From an uncultured Pseudomonadota bacterium (GTDB lineage: Bacteria > Myxococcota_A > UBA796 > UBA9615), in NCBI GenBank assembly GCA_937907595.1, contig CALCXL010000370.1, positions 1 to 5,974 on the forward strand: a DNA stretch of 5,974 nt. Direction: 5' to 3'. The notes under the pieces were generated by a model. The model made no database searches. It had not been told where the DNA came from and worked only from the letters and a program-made list of their open reading frames with translations. A program made the translations under genes and the position numbers. Below, one piece after another: positions 1-5,926 of this stretch. Each line of letters opens with the position of its first letter. The stretch's first letter is position 1.

Positions 1-263
1 CTCTCCTCGTCGGCCAGGGCGTCGTCCTCGGACTCGTCCTCGATGATCATCTCCACCGCGGACTGCGACCAGACCTCCATGGAGGGGTCCAGGGCTTCGA
101 TGGCCGCGAACCCGTCGGAGCCATCGTCCTCGATGATGATGAGGTGAAGGGGGGCCGAGGCCAGGCTCAGCGTCGGCCCCTCAGCGTGATCGCACGCAGG
201 GAGGGCGACGGTGGCAAGACCGACGGCGAGGGCACCAGGCAGGATGCGGCTCAGGGATGACAT
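1..263 (-). CDS. Acidic lipoprotein, N-terminal part (3' end beyond window)
   Basis: The reading frame is open from the ATG at 263-261 to the left edge (87 codons), so the C-terminus is missing. The first 24 residues form a lipoprotein signal: MSSLSR, then a hydrophobic core (ILPGALAVGLATVA), then LPAC with the candidate lipid-modified Cys at residue 24. The Pro at -2 is less usual in a lipobox. The mature part is strongly acidic. It contains two similar hydrophobic-acidic patches, LIIIEDD (residues 41-47) and MIIEDES (72-78), and ends in an Asp/Glu-rich run at 75-87. No enzyme domain is recognisable. The start is supported by GGAG (complement of 269-272) five nucleotides upstream of ATG. The gene lies 102 bp downstream of udk on the same strand. 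By family logic it would be exported by Sec, lipidated by an Lgt and anchored in a membrane. Its function is unknown. Confidence 0.75.
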   Translation of the reverse strand, partial: MSSLSRILPGALAVGLATVALPACDHAEGPTLSLASAPLHLIIIEDDGSDGFAAIEALDPSMEVWSQSAVEMIIEDESEDDALADEE

Positions 264-275
264 AAGGACTCCGGT

Positions 276-295
276 GGGTGAGGTCACGCTCACCC
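276..295. repeat. 7-bp inverted repeat in the leader of the lipoprotein gene
   Basis: GGGTGAG at 276-282 is the exact inverse of CTCACCC at 289-295, with a 6-nt spacer. On the minus strand it forms a small hairpin immediately upstream of the GGAG Shine-Dalgarno of the lipoprotein gene. It could be an mRNA leader structure, an operator half-site pair or chance in GC-rich DNA. The structure is seen; any role is a guess. The rest of the 264-365 gap shows no convincing promoter, only a weak 5-bp stem (TGGGG/CCCCA around 342-355) after the udk stop. Confidence 0.35.
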
Positions 296-365
296 TGGCT
301 CAACGACCCCCTTCGGATTTCCTTGAGGCGGTAGAAGGGTGGGGCGCACCCCAACGAGTCCCGGC

Positions 366-995
366 TCACCCGGCGGTGAGCTCCGCCACCAGCCCCAGGG
401 CCTGCGCCTCCAGGTCCTCCCCCCAGCCGATGCGACGCTCCGCCACGGCCGCGCTGGGCTGCACGAAGCGCTGGTGCATGGGCGCGACGGTGGCCTCGAA
501 TTGGGCCCGGACCGACGCCTCGGTGCGCCCCCGCTCCACCGTGTCCCGCGCCACCCGGCGGGCCAGGCGCACGTCCTGGGGAGCGTCGATGAACACGGTC
601 CGATCGAGCCGGGCCACCACCGCGGGAAAGGCCAGCAGGAGGATCCCGTCCACGAGCACAAAGGGGGTGGGCTCCACCCGATCAATGGCCGGCAGCCGAG
701 CGTGCGTGGCGAAGTCGTAGCGGGGTCGATCGATCGCGATCCCGTCGCGCAGCGATCCCAGGTGCCGGGCCAGCAGGTCGCCGTCCAGGGAGTCGGGGTG
801 GTCGAAGTTGACCCTGTGGCGCTCCTCCAGGGTCAGGTGGTCCAGCGGGCGGTAGTAGGAGTCGAAGCTGATGGAGACGACGCCGTGTTCGGCCAGCAGG
901 GCGGTGACCCGGCGGGCGAAGGTCGTCTTGCCCGAGCAGGAGCCTCCAGCGATGCCGATGAGCAGGGGCGGTGTCATGGCGGGAGCTTCACACAT
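366..995 (-). CDS. udk: Uridine kinase (Udk/PRK family)
   Basis: A 209-residue P-loop kinase, close to the usual length of about 210 for bacterial uridine kinases. The family phosphorylates uridine and cytidine with ATP or GTP in pyrimidine salvage, in the cytoplasm. Motifs in order: Walker A GGSCSGKT at 17-24; SFDSYYR at 43-49 with the DxYY nucleoside-site signature; NFDHPDSLD at 63-71; RPRYDFATHAR at 90-100; VDGILLL at 115-121, where the usual EGIL glutamate is Asp116; FIDAP plus a lid-like DTVERGRT at 151-158; and PMHQRFVQPS at 172-181. The C-terminus lacks the typical P-x-GG motif seen after this block in many Udk proteins. The start is uncertain: ATG at 995 or ATG at 977 (Met7), which would leave 203 residues and a more typical short N-terminus. 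Neither has a clear Shine-Dalgarno. It is divergent from hpf. Confidence 0.88.
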   Translation of the reverse strand: MCEAPAMTPPLLIGIAGGSCSGKTTFARRVTALLAEHGVVSISFDSYYRPLDHLTLEERHRVNFDHPDSLDGDLLARHLGSLRDGIAIDRPRYDFATHARLPAIDRVEPTPFVLVDGILLLAFPAVVARLDRTVFIDAPQDVRLARRVARDTVERGRTEASVRAQFEATVAPMHQRFVQPSAAVAERRIGWGEDLEAQALGLVAELTAG

Positions 996-1006
996 CCGAC
1001 GCCGGT

Positions 1007-1034
1007 TTGTGCCGCGGCCGCACGCTGCTAGGAT
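1007..1034 (+). promoter_or_regulatory. Candidate sigma70-type promoter for hpf (weak)
   Basis: In the 99-bp divergent intergenic region, TTGTGC (1007-1012) and TAGGAT (1029-1034) lie 16 bp apart, with 3/6 and 4/6 matches to the sigma70 -35 and -10 consensus. Transcription would begin near 1041 and give a leader of about 54 nt before the hpf ATG. The match is modest and rests on inspection only. No comparable promoter was found for udk in the opposite direction. Confidence 0.3.
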
Positions 1035-1083
1035 TCAACAGAGGGCTCCCCACCGCACGGGAGGGGGCCATTCCTACCCACGC

Positions 1084-1090
1084 AAGGAGG
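1084..1090 (+). promoter_or_regulatory. Strong Shine-Dalgarno of hpf
   Basis: AAGGAGG is a full-length match to the anti-Shine-Dalgarno and lies 4 nt before the ATG at 1095. It fixes the hpf start and predicts efficient translation. It stands out because the other starts here have weak signals or none, apart from GGAG for the lipoprotein. Confidence 0.75.
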
Positions 1091-1094
1091 CTGC

Positions 1095-1490
1095 ATGGAG
1101 CTCCAGGTCAGGACCCCCCACGCCAACGTCAAGAATGGGACGAAGGCATACGCCGAAGACAAGATCGGCGGCGCACTCAAGAAGGTGCTCGGAAAGGAGG
1201 GGTCTCGGACGGATGTAGAAATCGCGGACCTCAGCAACGGACACGGGGCGCCCCTCATGCGCGTCTCCGTCCACGTCAAGGTCCCGCACGGGAAGCCGCA
1301 CACCGTGCACGTGGAGGACGCCGACGTCCACGCGGCCATCGACCTCGCGGCGGACAAGATCTTCCGGGCCGTGAAGCGGGACCGGGAGAAGCGCCGCGAT
1401 CGACAGCGCCACAGTCAGTACAACCTGCCGGCCATGGAGCAGGTCCCCTTCGACGACGACGACGACGCGATCCAGCCGATCACGCTCTGA
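1095..1490 (+). CDS. hpf: Ribosome hibernation-promoting factor, short HPF/RaiA type
   Basis: A 131-residue protein with the single-domain HPF/RaiA (S30AE) pattern: an N-terminal strand MELQVRTPHANV, helix NGTKAYAEDKIGGALKKVL (14-32), strands VEIADLSNG and LMRVSVHVKVPHGKPHTVHVE (54-74), then the family-typical DADVHAAIDLAADKIFRAVKRDREKRRDR (75-103), which ends in a basic stretch. HPF-family proteins bind the 30S decoding region and keep idle ribosomes inactive in stationary phase or stress. The C-terminal dimerisation domain of long HPF is absent, so this is the short form. It ends instead in a roughly 20-residue tail with five consecutive Asp (120-124), encoded by five GAC codons (1452-1466). 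The start is set by AAGGAGG 4 nt upstream. It is the only plus-strand gene and is convergent with the large kinase. Confidence 0.88.
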   Translation: MELQVRTPHANVKNGTKAYAEDKIGGALKKVLGKEGSRTDVEIADLSNGHGAPLMRVSVHVKVPHGKPHTVHVEDADVHAAIDLAADKIFRAVKRDREKRRDRQRHSQYNLPAMEQVPFDDDDDAIQPITL

Positions 1491-1514
1491 GGTCGATCAG
1501 GGGTTGAGCTCGTT

Positions 1515-1553
1515 CCGGTTGGCGGCGATCAAGGCTTGATCGCCGTCAACCGG
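1515..1553. terminator. 18-bp-stem hairpin between convergent hpf and kinase genes
   Basis: Arms 1515-1532 and 1536-1553 pair over 18 bp (17 Watson-Crick pairs and one G-T pair at 1522/1546) around a 3-nt GGC loop. The stem starts 25 nt after the hpf stop. On the minus strand it covers the last seven codons and stop of the kinase gene. It is near-symmetric, so it can fold in RNA from either strand and is well placed as a bidirectional terminator. Neither 3' side has a T-tract (ACAGCC on plus, AACGAG on minus), so it may instead block exonucleases, stabilise the 3' end, or act with Rho. Confidence 0.65.
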
Positions 1554-4500
1554 ACAGCCACGCGATCGCGATCGTTCACCCGGCCGAGCGCGGTCCACTG
1601 CTGGTGGGCGAGCTCGAGGGCGTCGACCGCCTCCGCACGCCACCCGCGGGCCTCCGCCTGCTCAGCGGCGATCTCCGCCACGCGGGCCACCTCGTAGTAG
1701 GTGAAGGACGTCGCCTCGACCGCCTGCGCGGCCGGCCGCCAGGCGGTGTGCCAGCCAGCCAGGGTGCCGCCCCGCGCGGCGCAGGCCGCCAACGCCAGAC
1801 CCATGATCGCCGCCAGCTCCCGACGGCGCTGCCACAGAAAGGTGCGCTCGGCCGCGGCCAGGAGCGCCACCGCCTCACGCCCCGCCCCCGACTCCAACAG
1901 GAGCAGGCCCAGGTTGGCTTCGGCGATGACCTCGTCCGAGCTGGCCACCGATCGCGACCACTCCAGCGCTGCCCGGTAGCAGCCCTCCGCCTCCGCGAGC
2001 CGCCCCTGCAGGCGGTAGAGCTCGCCCAATCCGTTGTCCACCGACGCGATGCCGGCGCGGCCTCCGCCCAGCAGGAAGCGCGCGCGGGCCTCGTGGAGCC
2101 ACCGCTCGACCGCCGGCAGGTCCCCGCGCTGCTTGGCGACCTGCGCGCGACCCAGGGCGCACCAGCCGGCGCGGATCGGCCGCTGCAGTCGCTCCCAGCG
2201 GCCCAGGGCGTCGGCCAGCAGGTCGTCCGCCTCCTGCAGCTCCCCCAACTGCTTGTGCGCGATGACCAGCATCCGGGTCGCCCGCGCTCCGCACTCGGCG
2301 TCCCCCACCAGCGCCGCCAGGGCGCGCGCCTGCTGCAGGGACTCCGCGGCCTGGCGGTGCTCGCCCACGTTGATGCAGCAGCGCCCGGTCTCCAGGTGGG
2401 CGCGGGCCATGGCGGCGGCGTCTCCGCAGGCGGTCGCCAGGGCCCGGGCCTTCGCGGCCAGCTCCGCGGCCTCGTCGAAGCGGGCCTGACCCCGGACGGC
2501 GGCGGCGCGGAGGGCGCAGGCCAGGGCGCGCGAGGGGTGGGCGGCAGGCAAGCCCGCGGCGTCGGCGGCGCGCTCCTGCTCGTCGAGCAGCACGGCGCTG
2601 GCGCGGTGATCGCTCACCTCTTCGGCGTCCGACGCGGCCTCCAGCAGCAGGCTCGCAGCCTCCGCCGCTCGGCCGGCTCCCAGCAGATGGCGGCCCAGCC
2701 GGGCCCGGTCGACGTCCCGGGCCGCACGGAGCGAGGCCGCGACGGCGTCGTGCAGATCGACCAGACGCCCCGCGGCCTCCGCCCCGGCCAGCACGGCCTG
2801 ACGCACGCTGCCGTGGGTGAAGGAGAAGCGACGTCGGCCGCCGCGCACCAGCCCCGCCCGGGCGAGCCCCTCCAGGCCGGCGTCGGCGGCCAGCCCGAGC
2901 TCGCCGCAGAGCATCGACCACTCCACGCCGTCGCAGGGGTCCCCCAGCACGGCGGCCAGCTCCAGGGCGCGCCGCTGCTCGACCGACAGCCCCTCGGCCG
3001 CCCGGGCGAAGCGGGCCTGGCCGAGGGCCGTGTGGTCGCTGATCGCCGCCCGCAGGGGCCCCGTCAGCCGAAAGCCCATGCGTCCGGGGACCAGCGTTCC
3101 GTCCTCCAGCCACGTCGCGACAAGCTGCTCGGCGTGCAGGGGGTTGCCGGCCGAGCGCTCCAGGACCCGCGCCGCCGCCTCCCCCTCCAGGGGCAGCAGC
3201 GCCTCCAGGAACGGCAGCCGATCACCGGCGGGCAGGGGGCCGATGAGCATCCGCTCGGTGGAGCCCTCCACCACCACGGCCTCCAGCAGGGCCTGCGCGT
3301 CGGGCCGGTCGGCCAGGGCCTCGGTCTGCGCGGTGATCACCAGCCGCACCCTCACCGGGGCGCGATCCCCCAGGGCCAGCAGCCAGCGGGCCAGACCGAG
3401 GGCGTCGACGCTGTTGGCGGCGTCGTCCAGCACCAGCAGGGGCGGTCGGCCCCGGGCCCACCCCGCCAGCACGCGGGTGAGCGCCGCCCAGCGCTCCTCG
3501 GGGCGCTCGAAACGGGCAGGCCCCAGGCCCAGGGCGCCCAGGGCGGCGTCCAGATCGTCCCCGTCCAGCTCCAGGCGCTCCCGCAGCACCTCGGCCGGAT
3601 CCGCGCCCAGCTCCAGGCCCAGGGCGGCACGCAGGGTGCTCGCCAGCCCCCCGCGGTCCCCGGCGCCGTGGCGGACCAGGAGCGACAGGGCGTGTCCCCC
3701 TTCGTCGGCCTCCTCGGCCACCCAGCGGGCCAGCCGCGTCTTGCCGGTGCCCGCCACCCCCTCCAGCACCACGCAGGCCGCCTGCCGCTGGAGCCCGGCG
3801 TCCACCAGCCACCGCCGCAGGCGCTCCCGCTCCGCCCGCCGAGCCACCAGGGGCGTGGGTCGAAGGCCGACCAGGCCCCGCCCCGAGGGGCTGCGGGACG
3901 CCGGGAACTGCGGTGGGGGCTCGCCCAGGACGGCGCCGCCGATTCCCGCGAGCTCGCGCCGGGCCTCCACCGCCCGGGCCGGCCGCTCCCTCCAGTCGGC
4001 CGCCATCAAGCGGGCGATCCAGGCCTCCAGGCCCGCGGGCACGTCGAAGCGGGGCAAGAACGGCCGACGTCGCCCCTCCTCGTGGGCGTAGATCAGCTGG
4101 TAGAGGGAGCCGCCGGGCACCGCGTGCTCGCCGGTGCACAGCTCGAAGGCCATCGCCCCCAGCGCGTAGAGATCGGTCCAGGGGCCGAAGACCTGGGGTC
4201 GGCCGCCGATCTGCTCGGGGCTCATGTAGCGGGGGGTGCCCAGGAGCTGGCTGTCCTCCGCCCCCATCAGGCGGGTGGTGGCGCCGAAGTCGGCCAGCTT
4301 CGGGCCCGGACGCGCGTGGTCGGGGCCGCAGCGCAGGATGTTGGCGGGCTTGAGGTCCAGGTGCAGGACGTCGCGGGCGTGGGCGTGGCCCAGTGCGTCC
4401 AGCAGGTCGCTGAGCAGGCTGCGCAGCTCCGGCCATCCGGCGGGCCGCCACCCCTCCAGGGTGCCCAGGTCCGCGTACTCCATGACCAGACAGGGGCTGC

Positions 4501-4756
4501 CCCGGGGGGGACGTTCGGCGGCGGAGAGCCCCTGATCGTAGAGGTGCACGACGCCGGGGTGGTCCAGCGCGGCGACGGCTCGGGCCTCTTCACGCAGCGC
4601 GGCCAGGAACGCGGGATCGCGCGCCGAGCGCCCCCCGGTCAGGACCTTGACGGCGACGGGCCGGCCGTCCCGCTGATCGGTGGCACGCCAGACCTCGCTG
4701 AAGCCGCCGCGACCGATGGGCTCGTCCAGGCGGTAGGCGCCGAACAGGTCCGTCAC
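1529..4756 (-). CDS. Serine/threonine protein kinase fused to AAA ATPase and TPR-like region (PknK-like)
   Basis: A 1,075-residue protein in three parts. Residues 8-270 form a Hanks-type kinase: glycine loop GRGGFSEV (15-22), Lys37 (VAVK), probable helix-C Glu57, catalytic loop HLDLKPAN (132-139), DFG (156-158), SPE (179-181), Asp195 and Arg258. All key catalytic residues are present, but the HRD arginine is Leu133. Residues about 303-560 form an AAA_16/STAND-type ATPase: entry motif LVARRAERERLRRWL, Walker A GVAGTGKT (333-340), Walker B LLVLDD (440-445), then the AGNPLHAEQL motif (536-545) typical of this class. From about 680 to the end lie helical TPR-like repeats (for example 782-850, 867-897, 905-937). 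No membrane segment or signal peptide is seen, so it is likely cytoplasmic. The layout resembles mycobacterial PknK and large myxobacterial kinases; substrates and ligand are unknown. The start is GTG with no Shine-Dalgarno, 7 nt after the Lgt stop, which suggests translational coupling. FGAYRLDEPIGRGGF right after the start supports it. Confidence 0.9.
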   Translation of the reverse strand: MTDLFGAYRLDEPIGRGGFSEVWRATDQRDGRPVAVKVLTGGRSARDPAFLAALREEARAVAALDHPGVVHLYDQGLSAAERPPRGSPCLVMEYADLGTLEGWRPAGWPELRSLLSDLLDALGHAHARDVLHLDLKPANILRCGPDHARPGPKLADFGATTRLMGAEDSQLLGTPRYMSPEQIGGRPQVFGPWTDLYALGAMAFELCTGEHAVPGGSLYQLIYAHEEGRRRPFLPRFDVPAGLEAWIARLMAADWRERPARAVEARRELAGIGGAVLGEPPPQFPASRSPSGRGLVGLRPTPLVARRAERERLRRWLVDAGLQRQAACVVLEGVAGTGKTRLARWVAEEADEGGHALSLLVRHGAGDRGGLASTLRAALGLELGADPAEVLRERLELDGDDLDAALGALGLGPARFERPEERWAALTRVLAGWARGRPPLLVLDDAANSVDALGLARWLLALGDRAPVRVRLVITAQTEALADRPDAQALLEAVVVEGSTERMLIGPLPAGDRLPFLEALLPLEGEAAARVLERSAGNPLHAEQLVATWLEDGTLVPGRMGFRLTGPLRAAISDHTALGQARFARAAEGLSVEQRRALELAAVLGDPCDGVEWSMLCGELGLAADAGLEGLARAGLVRGGRRRFSFTHGSVRQAVLAGAEAAGRLVDLHDAVAASLRAARDVDRARLGRHLLGAGRAAEAASLLLEAASDAEEVSDHRASAVLLDEQERAADAAGLPAAHPSRALACALRAAAVRGQARFDEAAELAAKARALATACGDAAAMARAHLETGRCCINVGEHRQAAESLQQARALAALVGDAECGARATRMLVIAHKQLGELQEADDLLADALGRWERLQRPIRAGWCALGRAQVAKQRGDLPAVERWLHEARARFLLGGGRAGIASVDNGLGELYRLQGRLAEAEGCYRAALEWSRSVASSDEVIAEANLGLLLLESGAGREAVALLAAAERTFLWQRRRELAAIMGLALAACAARGGTLAGWHTAWRPAAQAVEATSFTYYEVARVAEIAAEQAEARGWRAEAVDALELAHQQWTALGRVNDRDRVAVRLTAIKP

Positions 4757-4763
4757 AGCGCGT

Positions 4764-5789
4764 TCAGCTGGCGTCGGCGGGCGGCTCCCAGGCCTTCGTG
4801 CCGGCCTCGGGCCAGGCGGCGTGCTTGCGCGACTGCGTGAAGACCCAGATCCCCGCGAAGATCATGATCACCGCGCCGTACTGCGCGGGGGTGAAGCCGC
4901 CGTAGCGCGTGTCCTGCTGGGACAGGTCGGTGTTGCGCAGCGTGTCCAGGAACAGCCGCACGGGCATGTAGGCGAGGGGCACGACCGCCAGCAGCGTGCC
5001 CGCCGGCCGCGGCTTGCGGGCCAGGAACACCAGCAGGAAGAAGACCGACAGCGCCAGCAAGGCGTCCATCAAGCCCAGGTCGAAGCGGGCGGTGCCTACC
5101 GCCGGTCGCGGCACGTGCCAAGCCTCCAAGCCCACCTCGTAGCTCAGGCGCTCGGGCGACCACTCGTTGGTGTCCGCCTGCTTCTGCAGCTTCGTCCAGC
5201 GCGCGGGGTGCTTCTCAAGCTCCTTGCTGCCCTTGGCCCGAAGCTCCGCGCGGTCGGGGTAGGCGACGGCGAGCACGCCCAGGGTGGCGGCGACGACGGG
5301 GTTGGCCTCCTCCACCTTCACGCCGGGGTGGTCGTGCACCACGAAGCAGCCCAGCCGCCCGAAGACCAGGCCGAAGGTCAGGCCGATCATCAAGATGTCG
5401 CCCCCCCGGAAGGGGTGGATTCCCTGGCGACGGAAGAAGATCACCGCCAGCAGGGTGCAGCCGAAGAAGCCGCCCATGGACGACAGGCCGTTCCAGACCT
5501 GAAGCAGCTTGATCGGGTTGTTCAGGTAGGTCTGCGGCTCGTAGAGCACGTGGCCCAGGTGCCCGAAGATCAGCGCGCCGGCGGCCAGCCAGACCACGAT
5601 GTCCGCGTAGACCTTGGGGGCGATGCCCCGCCTCTTCGCGAACTGCTGGCAGACCCAGGAGCCCACCATGAACCCGACGGCGGCCATCACTCCCCAGGGT
5701 TGAATGGCGATGTTCTGCAGCGTGAAGGGCCCCAGGTCGACGGGGCCCTCGAGCAGCATGAGCGCTTCGGGGCGAAAGTACGGGATCAT
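4764..5789 (-). CDS. lgt: Divergent prolipoprotein diacylglyceryl transferase (Lgt family)
   Basis: A 341-residue polytopic membrane protein; E. coli Lgt has about 290. Lgt moves diacylglycerol from phosphatidylglycerol to the lipobox Cys of prolipoproteins at the inner membrane. About seven hydrophobic segments are seen (near 31-48, 62-79, 104-119, 131-151, 239-257, 264-281, 303-318). Lgt landmarks: LGHVLYEPQTYLNNPIKLLQ then WNGLSSMGGFFG (99-110), GRLGCFVVHDHPG (144-156), GTARFDLGL (232-240) and VRLFLDTLR (277-285) followed by GFTPAQ. Several canonical active-site positions differ: Met105 for the HGG histidine, Cys148 for the GRxGN asparagine and Asp153 for the signature glutamate; Arg145 and the late Arg are kept. 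A hydrophilic stretch at about 177-231 accounts for the extra length. The start at 5789 has no clear Shine-Dalgarno; Met11 is an alternative. It is upstream of the kinase in the same operon. Confidence 0.8.
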   Translation of the reverse strand: MIPYFRPEALMLLEGPVDLGPFTLQNIAIQPWGVMAAVGFMVGSWVCQQFAKRRGIAPKVYADIVVWLAAGALIFGHLGHVLYEPQTYLNNPIKLLQVWNGLSSMGGFFGCTLLAVIFFRRQGIHPFRGGDILMIGLTFGLVFGRLGCFVVHDHPGVKVEEANPVVAATLGVLAVAYPDRAELRAKGSKELEKHPARWTKLQKQADTNEWSPERLSYEVGLEAWHVPRPAVGTARFDLGLMDALLALSVFFLLVFLARKPRPAGTLLAVVPLAYMPVRLFLDTLRNTDLSQQDTRYGGFTPAQYGAVIMIFAGIWVFTQSRKHAAWPEAGTKAWEPPADAS

Positions 5790-5837
5790 GGCGACGGAGT
5801 GTACCGGGCTGGAGGTGGAAGGGGGCGCTCGTGAAAC

Positions 5838-5867
5838 GGCCCCGGCCGGGAGAACCCGACCGGGGCC
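5838..5867 (-). terminator. 13-bp-stem hairpin, likely terminator of the right-edge gene
   Basis: On the minus strand, 13-nt arms (5867-5855 and 5850-5838) pair fully, including one U-G pair, around a UUCU tetraloop. The 3' side continues GTTTCAC, a weak T-run. On the plus strand the same spot has a C-A mismatch, so the fold favours minus-strand RNA. It lies about 60 nt after the stop of the gene entering from the right and about 49 nt before the lgt start, separating the two units. The rest of 5790-5926 shows no convincing promoter; TACACT (5803-5798, minus) is only a lone -10-like hexamer. Confidence 0.6.
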
Positions 5868-5926
5868 AATTTCAGTCCACGTCAGGGGTCAAGAGCCCGC
5901 GAGCGGGGCCTCGAACCACCGAATCG

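Noticed and set aside
339..1031. Plus-strand frames of 230 and 169 codons opposite udk
   Set aside because: These are shadows of the uridine kinase, which carries full P-loop and nucleoside-site motifs on the minus strand.
971..1507. Alternative plus-strand frame of 178 codons overlapping hpf
   Set aside because: Its translation is Arg/Gly/Pro-rich with no domain. The overlapping hpf frame has a strong Shine-Dalgarno and a family match.
1604..4840. 1,078-codon open frame on the plus strand opposite the kinase gene
   Set aside because: It is antisense to a gene with clear kinase, Walker A and Walker B motifs. Its translation is low-complexity (rich in G, Q, R, A, P) with no domain, and long antisense frames are common at this GC content.
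5798..5803. TACACT as a -10 box for lgt on the minus strand
   Set aside because: It matches 4/6, but no acceptable -35 lies 16-18 bp upstream; that region is a run of Cs.
4821..5834. 337-codon plus-strand frame opposite lgt
   Set aside because: Its translation is hydrophilic and repetitive (E, Q, V, H, G rich) and matches no family, whereas the minus strand encodes a coherent multi-pass Lgt-like protein.
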